A DNA stretch of 37,809 nt from Devosiaceae bacterium (lineage in GTDB: Bacteria; Pseudomonadota; Alphaproteobacteria; Rhizobiales; Devosiaceae), in NCBI GenBank assembly GCA_021648585.1, contig JAKISM010000003.1, positions 1-37,809 of the forward strand, given 5' to 3'. Shown here in pieces: positions 31,901 to 37,809 of the stretch. The first letter of the stretch is position 1. The number at the start of each line of letters is the position of its first letter. The translations under genes were made by a program, and so were the position numbers. The notes under the pieces were generated by a model. The model worked only from the letters and a program-made list of their open reading frames with translations, had not been told where the DNA came from and did not search any database.

Positions 31901-32933
31901 TTTTTTCGTCAAGAGTTTGCTCAAGATTTTGTGAACTAGTTTCTATTTGCGATAAAAGATCCGTTGATTTGTTTTCTATTAAAGTAATAAATCCATCTGA
32001 TTTTTCGTTAAAAGAACTATCAAAAATGTTTAGAGAATTATCAAAATTTTGCTTAGCTTCAGTTGAGCTTTGAATGATTGAAGCAGCAAGTGAATTACCA
32101 GCTTTGTCAATATCTTCTAGCATCATAGTGTGAGCATCTGTGATTGCATCACGGACACGATCAGAATTTGTAACTATTGCATCACGCTGACTTGCAAGTT
32201 CTTGGATAAGAGTGCGCATGCGTGTTTCGTTATTTGAATAAGTGCTTTCTAGCGAAGCTACTTCGTTATGAACCATTACTTCAAGTTCACCAGCTCTTGA
32301 AATAGCCCTATCAAGACCATCACCAAGCGCATTTACTTCACGTCGAACTGCTTGACTTACGGTTGAAATTTTTTCAGCGGCCGTTGATTCTGGCTCGGTA
32401 AGGCGAATGGCTGCTTGTGTCATAGAATTTGCGGCTAGACGCAAATCTTTTGCACGGCGTAATAATATGGCAATGGCAAAAAAACTAAGGACTGGCAAAA
32501 TAGTTATCGCCAAATATCCTGCAAATTCGACTGTGCTAATGATGCTTGTTATTTGTTCGTTACTTGTGAGTTGTTCGCCCCAATTTATCCAGCCAATAAA
32601 GCCCATAGCTGCTAGCCAAAAAATAGATAATAAAGTGGCTATCCAAAGCGAAGCAGCAGAAGAGCGAGTTTTTGCCTTGGAATAAAGAGCGGGATTAGAA
32701 GCTAGGCGATCATCATTAGCAGCTGATGCGGCTCTTGAGGCAATTTTTCTTGCTGCGCGCTTACGCTCTTTTTGGGATTTCTCGCCAGATTGAGTAGAGC
32801 TTTCTTTTGGGTTTTTCACATCATCATTAAGAACTGAACCCTTAAGGGCATTCTCAACAGCAGAAAATGCCAAAGAAGCGGGATCGCTAGATGAAATTGT
32901 TGCTTTTGCTTGGGTGTTAGTTTGTTTGGCCAT
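28968..32933 (-). CDS. Giant membrane-anchored coiled-coil protein, growth-pole-ring (GPR/RgsE)-like
   Basis: A 1321-residue protein. Residues 1-90 are polar and basic, two hydrophobic helices lie at about 94-117 and 137-158, and the region from about 165 to 1095 is an almost unbroken alpha-helical repeat with recurrent patterns such as I-x-x-x-x-D-x-x-x-x-x-L. At about 1105-1140 is a proline-glutamine linker with SQPEPR repeats. The last 100 residues form a compact domain (RRIYTLAGQGTFDEVRKKL ... SDRGKVYTMLAHASGQL). This plan and the C-terminal domain resemble the growth pole ring protein of Agrobacterium and RgsE of Sinorhizobium, which organise polar cell-wall growth; those are about 2,000 residues or more, so this one is shorter. 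The start has GAGTATG upstream but no strong ribosome site. A terminator follows. Confidence 0.72.
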   Translation of the reverse strand: MAKQTNTQAKATISSSDPASLAFSAVENALKGSVLNDDVKNPKESSTQSGEKSQKERKRAARKIASRAASAANDDRLASNPALYSKAKTRSSAASLWIATLLSIFWLAAMGFIGWINWGEQLTSNEQITSIISTVEFAGYLAITILPVLSFFAIAILLRRAKDLRLAANSMTQAAIRLTEPESTAAEKISTVSQAVRREVNALGDGLDRAISRAGELEVMVHNEVASLESTYSNNETRMRTLIQELASQRDAIVTNSDRVRDAITDAHTMMLEDIDKAGNSLAASIIQSSTEAKQNFDNSLNIFDSSFNEKSDGFITLIENKSTDLLSQIETSSQNLEQTLDEKILALNESFDNSTLSFSQTIEQKTQQLDNNLKQSGSFIIAELETNSTNINNTLEAIGTRITSNIDLGVSSALNGINSTANRLDEVLSIRFNSMDSSLNTALIEISSAIDEAGDKTQTMLNEAGTQTLSNIEARVDEVSLILSSRLNEVDAVIGDKGEKIILALDGHTVGFKSSVNLLEVALDEKTALLDITLNNSTKLLSDSISERTQTLAKTIDGQAQEVRSHTNNAVRSISETMQQRTNEMSELVTKNVSQVNENIGNHIDIAINRISDAELGLNSRIEQAANSVEDSANKTATIIETGVEAARQSIVEMVDDRLGTLPEAITARVDITADRLTALSDDINNSISQSMSDLESSATKIEETIGSSLASASLTISNDVEQTTSRMDIVVRTALEQVKEAARHIEDLVEVKAIETAETLSAKLDEMNQVVATQSDNFANIISTKSEELESSLKGHSNILLEALGESSREAEELMSQSSNRILTDVNDALTKLNDSNLLLQRVLETSTGSLSKLETSVANQTSSYSSTVKEAVIQTEQAGKMVSEHVGALQATMSSITSEFSSILANIKSETDDMNIASSNLEAAGNSSVGSLSARQEAMTTLVNSFISRSNEVDENMRSFAQSITDTITETEQRLEVANKAMESSLLISGEKVTSQLGEFSSVFDQAGESANEHLKNTKQALIDEMNEALQEATNRFNETANSMRITANQVGSELEATRNELQRGVMDLPEETRASAAAMRRVVAEQIEALNELNSIVKTQSKPETTTFSQPEPRSQPEPRSQPKPRVQPQPQNYQPPQIAQIKLQTQEDNQANSTLAELLRAPNIKANPQSTEQPVQKESNSWLRDVLRNASANQEAEKQEAQKPTINLAKLIDEVNKSMDDKALNNAWQNYRSGETNVFSRRIYTLAGQGTFDEVRKKLQHDKNFAQHAAAYIKEFEQFLGKVAADPKAKRSLIDYLVSDRGKVYTMLAHASGQLS

Positions 32934-33005
32934 ACTCTTTACAACTCTTGCCTTAATTTACTTGTTAAACTTAAGCGAAACGAGTTGAAAAGCTAGTCAT
33001 CACTA

Positions 33006-33031
33006 GGTGATAATGCCCAGTGATAATGCCC
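33006..33031. repeat. Tandem 13-mer, (G/A)GTGATAATGCCC
   Basis: Two adjacent copies, 33006-33018 and 33019-33031, differ only at the first base. An ATCAC-TAG-GTGAT inverted repeat overlaps the left copy. Either slippage or a double binding site in the divergent promoter region. Confidence 0.6.
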
Positions 33032-33137
33032 CAAATGAAAGAAACAAGTGACTTTTTGCTTCATTTCACAACCCCCGCCGCCGTGCGCTGGTATATGTAT
33101 CATTTATAATCAATCTGCATGAAAACAGAAAATTTTA

Positions 33138-33153
33138 TTAATAAATGGTTAAC
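33138..33153. promoter_or_regulatory. CtrA-like site TTAA-N7-TTAAC
   Basis: TTAA (33138-33141), seven bases, then TTAAC (33149-33153) matches the consensus of the alphaproteobacterial cell-cycle regulator CtrA. It lies between a candidate polar-growth gene and an Hpt gene. In AT-rich DNA a few such matches per window are expected by chance, so support is only moderate. Confidence 0.35.
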
Positions 33154-33318
33154 GATGAAAAAAACATAGTCAAAAAACTAATATTTTGCAACTGTTCTTC
33201 TGAAAAATATATGGTTTTTTACTTAATCTGATGTTCACCTTAGTGTGATAAGCTGTGAATAAAGTATGTGCCCAAGGTAAGTACCCAAGTTTGTATCTAG
33301 TAAAAGGGTTAGAAAATA

Positions 33319-33705
33319 ATGGCCTCCTCACTCAAAAAATCCAATTCTCAAACAAGTAATGCTATTTATGAAAATCGTATTATTGATCTAGTTTTTTTAT
33401 GCGCTCAAACTATGGGCGACCCTAAGCTTGAGGTTGAAATTCTCAAATTATTTGATCAAACAGCAAGCTCTAGTCTTAAAATTATCCTTAGTGACAATGT
33501 CGATAATGAAAAGGCACTTAAATTGCACCTTCATTCGCTTAAAGGGGCAGCAGCTGGAGTTGGCGCAAAAGCAATAGTTAAAAACATTATGTTGGCTGAA
33601 GAGGATTTGCGACAAAATGGCTATGTTGAAGCGCAAATGCTTGCAAATATTGGCTTTGCAGTTGAAGAAGCCCGACGCTTTATTGCTAGAATTATTGCTG
33701 ACTAA
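33319..33705 (+). CDS. Hpt-domain phosphotransfer protein
   Basis: A 128-residue protein that is little more than one histidine phosphotransfer domain. The phosphorylation site is H72 in LHLHSLKGAAAGVGAKAI, matching the H-x-L-K-G-x-x-x-x-x-G-A pattern, followed by the second helix pair (AEEDLRQNG ... VEEARRFIARI). Such proteins relay phosphate between hybrid histidine kinases and response regulators in the cytoplasm. No kinase or receiver gene is nearby. It is divergent from the coiled-coil polar-growth candidate, so shared cell-cycle control is possible. Family clear; partners unknown. Confidence 0.88.
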   Translation: MASSLKKSNSQTSNAIYENRIIDLVFLCAQTMGDPKLEVEILKLFDQTASSSLKIILSDNVDNEKALKLHLHSLKGAAAGVGAKAIVKNIMLAEEDLRQNGYVEAQMLANIGFAVEEARRFIARIIAD

Positions 33706-33781
33706 CTAGTGATCTAGTTTACTTGCACTATTTATTTGTTCGCTTTATATAAGTTGAAATTCAGAATTAGGATTAATCTAT

Positions 33782-34102
33782 ATGAGTAAAATTATATTTG
33801 TAAGCGCAAATGGCGAGCGTCAAGAAGTTAGCGCTGAAAATGGTGCAACTATTATGGAAGTTGCCATTAAAAATGATATTGCTGGGATTATTGGTGAATG
33901 TGGCGGTGCTTGCACTTGCGCAACTTGTCACGTTTATATTGATAAGGATTGGCTTGCAAAAGCAGGAGAGCCTTCTGTTTGTGAGGAGGATATGCTTGAT
34001 TTTGCCTCTGATGTGCGTGATGAAAGCCGTCTTTCATGTCAGGTGAAAGTATCGGACGAGCTTGATGGCATTATTGTGCATGTGCCAGAGCGGCAGGGTT
34101 AG
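33782..34102 (+). CDS. [2Fe-2S] ferredoxin, adrenodoxin type (first copy)
   Basis: A 106-residue electron carrier. Cluster ligands C40, C46 and C49 in ECGGACTCATC (C-x5-C-x2-C) and C86 in SRLSCQV give the adrenodoxin/putidaredoxin pattern; DKDW and the acidic EEDMLDFASDVRDESRLSCQ region is the usual partner-docking surface. Such ferredoxins feed P450s, Rieske oxygenases or iron-sulfur assembly. The redox partner is probably the FNR at 35385. The stop codon overlaps that of the convergent EamA gene (TTAG). A second, similar ferredoxin lies at 36413-36730. Confidence 0.93.
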   Translation: MSKIIFVSANGERQEVSAENGATIMEVAIKNDIAGIIGECGGACTCATCHVYIDKDWLAKAGEPSVCEEDMLDFASDVRDESRLSCQVKVSDELDGIIVHVPERQG

Positions 34103-34998
34103 TTTTTTCTTTTAAACCCTGTTGAAAATATTGTTGCTAGCATTACGCCAGCGCTGACTATTATCATGCCAAAAATTTGAATTGCATTTAGAGTTTCGCC
34201 AAAGAGAAAATAGGCAGTGATTGCAGTTATTACTGGCACTAGATAAAAATAAGTGGCGGTTTTGGTTGCTTCGCCTGCTTTTATCATAATCATTAGCAAT
34301 ATTATTGCCCCAATAGATAGGACTAACACCAGCCAGATAAATGCAAATATTAGTTGGCCATTCCATTCAAAAGTAAATGTTTCAAACATAAGCACTAATG
34401 GCAAGGAGAGCGCTAAAGCGCCAACATATTGTGCAATGATTGTGCCAAGTAGGGTTTTTTCATTGCTATATTTCTTTTGTAAAACTGTGCCAAGACTAAA
34501 AACTATAATGCCTAAAAGTACTACAAAAGCGAATAATAGGTTGGCCTTGTCAAAATTACTAAAGCCATTAGGTAAAAGCACCAAGCCAACGCCAAAAAAT
34601 CCAATGATTAATCCCAAAATTTGGGTTTTGGTGATCTTATCTTTGATGATTTGCATTGCTAAAAGGGCGGTAATTATTGGCTGTAAACCTATAATAATAC
34701 CCACAAATCCAACTGGAAATCCTTGTTTAATTGACCAAAAAACTGACCATAAATAAATTGTATGAATTAATGCGCCAGTTATTAGGGCATAAATAAGCGC
34801 TTTTCCTTTTGGAAACTGTGTCCTTAGAAAAAAAGCTGCGCTACCAAGTATTAGAAGAGTTACAGCAAAGCGAATTGTTAAGAAAGCAAACGGTTCAGCA
34901 TAAGGCATAGCATAACGTGCGCCAAGAAAACCTGTTGCCCAAAGTAAAATAAATGTAATTGGAATATATTTTACAATTATGTTTTGTTGCTGTTTCAT
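34099..34998 (-). CDS. EamA-family (DMT superfamily) transporter
   Basis: A 299-residue inner-membrane protein with ten predicted helices in two EamA repeats. The first repeat opens YIPITFILLWATGFLGARYAMPYAEPFAFLTIRFAVTLLI, typical of RhaT/YdcZ-type exporters, and the second contains YLVPVITAITAYFLFGETLNAIQIFGMIIVSAGVML, the signature end of the second half. Members export amino acids, purines or other small molecules. I choose ATG 34998; a GTG two codons earlier (35004) is equally possible because neither has a strong ribosome site. It sits inside an otherwise redox-oriented region with no obvious link. Confidence 0.9.
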   Translation of the reverse strand: MKQQQNIIVKYIPITFILLWATGFLGARYAMPYAEPFAFLTIRFAVTLLILGSAAFFLRTQFPKGKALIYALITGALIHTIYLWSVFWSIKQGFPVGFVGIIIGLQPIITALLAMQIIKDKITKTQILGLIIGFFGVGLVLLPNGFSNFDKANLLFAFVVLLGIIVFSLGTVLQKKYSNEKTLLGTIIAQYVGALALSLPLVLMFETFTFEWNGQLIFAFIWLVLVLSIGAIILLMIMIKAGEATKTATYFYLVPVITAITAYFLFGETLNAIQIFGMIIVSAGVMLATIFSTGFKRKN

Positions 34999-35200
34999 AA
35001 GCACTATCTCAATTAGAATCGAAATTATTGTGTTGGATATGCCATAAAAGTAATTTTTCCAAAATAAAAATCTAGCAGGAGTAATATTTTAGAGAAAAAA
35101 TTCTAATATTATATATTGGTTTTTGCTCTAAATAGGACTATTGCATTTATCATATATATTAAATGGTACTTTGTTGTTCTATAAATCTAGGGGAAAGAGA

Positions 35201-35380
35201 ATGCTTTATTCATTAAAATCAATCGGCTTTGGCGCTCTGGCGGTTATTGTAGTAATGATTGTTGGGCAATATATTATAGATATGTTGCAAATTGAAATTA
35301 GTAACCTATGGCTGGGTGGGCTTGCTGGCATGATTGGCGCTTATGTACTTATGCAAACTAAAGATAAAGATGAGAAATAA
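35201..35380 (+). CDS. Small two-helix membrane protein
   Basis: A 59-residue protein. The start is ATG 35201, with AGGGGAAAGAG directly before it as ribosome site, in preference to an ATG 60 bp upstream. Two hydrophobic segments are seen: FGALAVIVVMIVGQYIIDML (about 9-29) and LWLGGLAGMIGAYVLM (about 36-52), followed by a charged KDKDEK tail. Its stop is 4 bp before the FNR start, so it is co-transcribed with FNR and the second ferredoxin and may hold them at the membrane. No family is recognised. Confidence 0.62.
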   Translation: MLYSLKSIGFGALAVIVVMIVGQYIIDMLQIEISNLWLGGLAGMIGAYVLMQTKDKDEK

Positions 35381-35384
35381 AATA

Positions 35385-36416
35385 ATGAGTAAATCTGAAA
35401 TTTCTACCGATGTAATTATTATTGGTGCTGGCCCTGTTGGGCTGTTTGCGGTGTTTGAACTTGGTTTGTTAGACCTAAAATGCCATCTTATTGATATTCT
35501 TGATCGCCCCGGTGGGCAGTGCGCCGAGCTTTATCCTGAAAAGCCAATTTATGATATTCCGGGTTTCCCTGTAATTTCGGGGCAAGAGCTTACTGATAAT
35601 CTTATGAAACAGATTAAGCCTTTTAATCCAGAATTTCATTATAACCGTATGGTTGAAAAAGTTGAAAAACTTAAGGACGGCACTTTTAAGGTTGTAACAG
35701 ATGAGGGCGAAGTATTTTTAGCCCCTGTTGTGGTGATTGCGGCTGGTGGCGGCTCGTTCCAGCCAAAGCGCCCCCCTGTTGAAAATATTGAACAATATGA
35801 AGGCAAGTCGGTGCAATATTCGGTGCGCCGTATTGAGGAATTTCGTGACCAAGATGTGATGATTGTTGGTGGCGGTGATAGTGCGCTTGATTGGGTGCTT
35901 AATTTGCAACCAATCGCTAAATCTTTAACTTTGGTGCATCGGCGTGATGTATTTCGTGCGGCTACTTCTTCGGTCAATGAAATGTTGGCGCTTGTTGATG
36001 CTGGTAAAATAGATTTTATATTGGGGCAAATCGCTTCACTTGAGGGTGAGGGAAATGAACTTTCTGCCGTTAATATTAAGAGCAAAGCGGGCGATATAAG
36101 AAATATTCCAACTACACGTCTATTGCCGTTTTTTGGTCTGACGATGAAACTTGGGCCAGTTGCTGATTGGGGGCTTGAGCTTAATGATAATCTTATTGCG
36201 GTTGATACTGAAAAGTTTGAAACTTCAATTAAAGGCATGTTTGCGATTGGCGATATAAATTATTATCCGGGTAAATTAAAGCTAATTTTAAGCGGTTTTC
36301 ACGAGGCAGCTCTTATGTCGCAAGCAGCTAAAAAAATCATTAATCCTGATGAAAGAGTGATCTTTCAATATACTACTTCATCAACAAAATTGCAGAAAAA
36401 GCTAGGCGTAAAGTGA
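35385..36416 (+). CDS. Ferredoxin-NADP+ reductase, thioredoxin-reductase-like type
   Basis: A 343-residue flavoprotein that moves electrons between NADPH and ferredoxin. The FAD site is IIIGAGPVGLFAVFELG (G14-G19), the NADPH site GGGDSALDWVLNL (about 161-173) with the HRRDVFRA region, and the C-terminal FAD-binding GMFAIGDINYYPGKLKLILSGFHEAALMSQAA. It lacks the CxxC of true thioredoxin reductase: ATSSVNEM stands in that region. That marks the YumC-like FNR class. I start at ATG 35385; an upstream frame extension overlaps the small membrane protein. The GTGA junction at 36413 couples it to the second ferredoxin, a clear functional pair. Confidence 0.93.
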   Translation: MSKSEISTDVIIIGAGPVGLFAVFELGLLDLKCHLIDILDRPGGQCAELYPEKPIYDIPGFPVISGQELTDNLMKQIKPFNPEFHYNRMVEKVEKLKDGTFKVVTDEGEVFLAPVVVIAAGGGSFQPKRPPVENIEQYEGKSVQYSVRRIEEFRDQDVMIVGGGDSALDWVLNLQPIAKSLTLVHRRDVFRAATSSVNEMLALVDAGKIDFILGQIASLEGEGNELSAVNIKSKAGDIRNIPTTRLLPFFGLTMKLGPVADWGLELNDNLIAVDTEKFETSIKGMFAIGDINYYPGKLKLILSGFHEAALMSQAAKKIINPDERVIFQYTTSSTKLQKKLGVK

Positions 36417-36730
36417 AAATTTTTGTAACCGATTATGATGGCAAGGTGCATGAATTAGAAGCGCTTGAGGGCTGGCGAGTTATGGAAGTAATTCGTGATT
36501 GGGGTCAAGATATAAAGGCAGAATGCGGGGGTGCTTGTGCTTGTGCTACTTGTGAAATCTATGTTGATGAGGATTGGGTTTCAAAACTAATTCCTGCCTC
36601 TAAGGAGGAAGAAAACATGCTAGATCTTGTGCCAAATGTTGAAGCTAATTCACGCCTGTCGTGCCAAATATTGATGAGTGAAGAACTAGATGGGTTGAAA
36701 GTTACGTTGGCGCCTAATTCTAGAAGTTAG
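36413..36730 (+). CDS. [2Fe-2S] ferredoxin, adrenodoxin type (second copy)
   Basis: A 105-residue ferredoxin starting at GTG 36413, overlapping the FNR stop by 4 bp (GTGA). Ligands C38, C44 and C47 in ECGGACACATC and C84 in SRLSCQI give the adrenodoxin pattern. EEENMLDLVPNVEANSRLSCQ matches the partner-docking region. It is similar along its whole length to the ferredoxin at 33782-34102, with the same spacing of cysteines, and its coupling to FNR makes it the direct electron partner. The terminal acceptor is not encoded in the window. Confidence 0.94.
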   Translation: MKIFVTDYDGKVHELEALEGWRVMEVIRDWGQDIKAECGGACACATCEIYVDEDWVSKLIPASKEEENMLDLVPNVEANSRLSCQILMSEELDGLKVTLAPNSRS

Positions 36731-36809
36731 ATATAGTAGAATTGGTGGTTTTTATATTTTGCTTTTTTGAGCCCTATCGCTCTATTATATGCTACCACCG
36801 CTTTTATTC

Positions 36810-36867
36810 TTACCCCCACCGCTTTATGCTATACCCCCACCCCTAAACCCCTCCCCGCGACTTGGAG
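36810..36867. repeat. C-rich repeat (CCCCCACCCC family), copy 3, upstream of LysE gene
   Basis: The stretch reads CTTACCCCCACCGC, then TACCCCCACCCCTAAACCCC and TCCCCGCGAC, GC-rich in AT-rich surroundings. It looks like two truncated copies of the family seen at 25987-26096, ending where the ribosome site of the LysE gene begins (GGAG 36864-36867). Confidence 0.6.
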
Positions 36868-36875
36868 TTAAACTT

Positions 36876-37490
36876 ATGAATTTATTTGAGTTTTTACCCT
36901 ATGCGATTGCTCTTGGCATTGCCGCTTCTATTCCCGGTCCGGGAATTGCAGCCTCAGTTGGCAAGGCGCTTGGCTCTGGTCTTAAGCCAGCATTTTATTT
37001 TTTGAATGGTTTGGTGTTAGGTGATATTACATATCTTACTTTTGCTATTTTAGGTTTAGCGGCAATCGCTAGTGTTTTTTCTGGCTTTTTTATTGTGATA
37101 AAATTTTTGGGTGCGGCTTATTTATTGTGGCTTGCGTGGAATTTTTGGAATGCAGGTATTGATCCTGCAAAAATGAGCTCTGCTAAAGGAAAAAGCTTTT
37201 GGCCTTCGTTTATTTCGGGATATGTTGTAACGATTAGCAACCCTAAGGTTATTATTTTTTATATAGCGCTTTTGCCAAGTGTGATTGATTTGAATAATAT
37301 AAATCTAAATGATTATTTGGTTTTGATTGTGCTAACTATTGCGGTTCTTTATCTTGTCGTGTTGCCATATATTTTACTAGCAACAAGTGCCAAAGAGTTT
37401 TTACGCTCCCCAAAAGCCCTTAAATATCTAAATCGAGGCGCTGCAAGCGCAATGGTTGGGGCGGCGGCTTTTATTGTGTTTAAGAAATAG
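36876..37490 (+). CDS. LysE/RhtB-family exporter (second copy)
   Basis: A 204-residue membrane protein with about six helices. Near the N-terminus IPGPGIAASVGKALGSGLKPAFYFLNGLVLGDITYL carries the PGPG signature, and YVVTISNPKVIIFYIALLP near residue 122 is the second conserved motif (NPKV/NPKA). The start is ATG 36876 with GGAG at 36864-36867; an open frame extending upstream to 36789 is only repeat sequence, rich in proline codons. Members export amino acids or related compounds. It is unrelated in detail to the LysE-type gene at 27421, so the two are probably separate paralogs. Confidence 0.9.
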   Translation: MNLFEFLPYAIALGIAASIPGPGIAASVGKALGSGLKPAFYFLNGLVLGDITYLTFAILGLAAIASVFSGFFIVIKFLGAAYLLWLAWNFWNAGIDPAKMSSAKGKSFWPSFISGYVVTISNPKVIIFYIALLPSVIDLNNINLNDYLVLIVLTIAVLYLVVLPYILLATSAKEFLRSPKALKYLNRGAASAMVGAAAFIVFKK

Positions 37491-37501
37491 GGTCTTTTTA
37501 T

Positions 37502-37809
37502 CTAACTATCATCTTCTAATTCAGCTAGATTTTTATCAGTTGGGTATCTGAAAGAGCCAAATCTTAAAACCAATACTGCGAAAGTAAGCAATAATATGCC
37601 ACCTGAAATCATCATAATATAAATAGCATCAGTTTTATCGTGATAATTAGCAATAGAGATTAATTCTCGAGTTATTGCGGTAATTGCCACATAGACAAGA
37701 AAGCGAACAGGTAGGCGATTTGTCTTGAAATAAATTGAAACCATTGCGCCAATTTCAAGATAAATGAACAGTAACAGCAAATCTTCAACTGAGGCAGAGC
37801 CACTTTTAA
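37502..37809 (-). CDS. PsiE-family membrane protein, C-terminal part (truncated by window edge)
   Basis: The frame runs off the right edge of the window (in-frame codons continue past the TTG at 37780, reading SASVEDLLLLF), so the start is outside; about the last 102 residues are present. Three hydrophobic helices are visible, in the order LLLLFIYLEIGAMVSIYF, RFLVYVAITAITRELISIA and IYIMMISGGILLLTFAVLVLRF. This spacing with the IT-A-x-x-RE motif is that of the PsiE family, named for phosphate-starvation induction in E. coli. Function is poorly known. It is convergent with the LysE gene 11 bp away. Confidence 0.82.
   Translation of the reverse strand, partial: KSGSASVEDLLLLFIYLEIGAMVSIYFKTNRLPVRFLVYVAITAITRELISIANYHDKTDAIYIMMISGGILLLTFAVLVLRFGSFRYPTDKNLAELEDDS

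Larger units (their letters stand above)
32934..33318. other. Divergent intergenic region between the coiled-coil and Hpt genes
   Basis: 385 bp without a gene. It holds a 13-bp tandem duplication (33006-33031), a short GC-rich patch (33069-33090), a TTAA-N8-TTAA arrangement close to the coiled-coil start (32953-32968) and a perfect TTAA-N7-TTAAC box (33138-33153). Promoters for both divergent genes must lie here, but none stands out. Confidence 0.6.

Noticed and set aside
30085..32685. Several plus-strand open frames antisense to the giant coiled-coil gene
   Set aside because: They are shadows caused by the repetitive helical codon pattern of the minus-strand gene; all are short, serine-rich and lack motifs.
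36789..36875. N-terminal extension of the second LysE gene
   Set aside because: The extension translates the C-rich repeat into a proline-rich stretch; the GGAG site and LysE similarity begin at ATG 36876.

Overview
The window looks like a chromosomal segment of an AT-rich alphaproteobacterium, possibly of the Hyphomicrobiales (Rhizobiales). The grounds are a gluconeogenic operon of ATP-type PEP carboxykinase, Calvin-type class II aldolase and class I FBPase; a TAXI-type TRAP transporter; adrenodoxin-type [2Fe-2S] ferredoxins with a thioredoxin-reductase-like ferredoxin-NADP reductase; a very long membrane-anchored coiled-coil protein resembling the growth-pole-ring proteins of polar-growing Rhizobiales; and numerous GTCAT...ATCCA palindromic repeats. 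The genus cannot be named from sequence alone. No rRNA, tRNA, CRISPR array or transposase was seen.

1-9.1 kb is mixed and accessory-flavoured. It holds the end of methylmalonyl-CoA epimerase, an AbiJ-NTD4 type defence-like gene, leuA with a leucine-rich leader peptide, a ParD/ParE toxin-antitoxin pair followed by a DUF4145 (HEPN-like) gene, a small GIY-YIG nuclease sandwiched between palindromic repeats, a lipoprotein, an acyl-CoA/acyl-ACP synthetase with an odd repeat-like insertion, and an MscS channel. Nearly all the GTCAT-type repeats lie here.

9.2-14.2 kb is a central-carbon unit: a LacI-family regulator, two identical 16-bp palindromic operators, then pckA-fba-fbp. The layout predicts that one regulator controls the committed steps of gluconeogenesis. 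14.2-20.6 kb is a transport and catabolism block: TAXI binding protein, terminator, fused TRAP permease, UspA, BKACE-family enzyme and a convergent DadA-like FAD oxidoreductase. 20.7-23.9 kb is a cell-surface block (FemAB-like acyltransferase translationally coupled to a polysaccharide flippase, and a GNAT). 24.0-28.9 kb has acs, a secreted NagZ-like GH3 hydrolase, a LysE exporter and an LpxH-like phosphoesterase.

28.9-33.7 kb holds the 1321-residue coiled-coil polar-growth candidate, divergent from an Hpt-domain phosphotransfer protein, with a CtrA-like site between them. 33.8-36.7 kb is a redox module (ferredoxin, small membrane protein, FNR, second ferredoxin) interrupted by an EamA exporter on the other strand. 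A second LysE exporter and a partial PsiE-like membrane protein close the window.

The strongest leads are the GIY-YIG gene embedded in a palindrome cluster, the leuA leader region, the twin operators before pckA, the shortened growth-pole-ring-like protein, and the insertion in the acyl-ACP synthetase.
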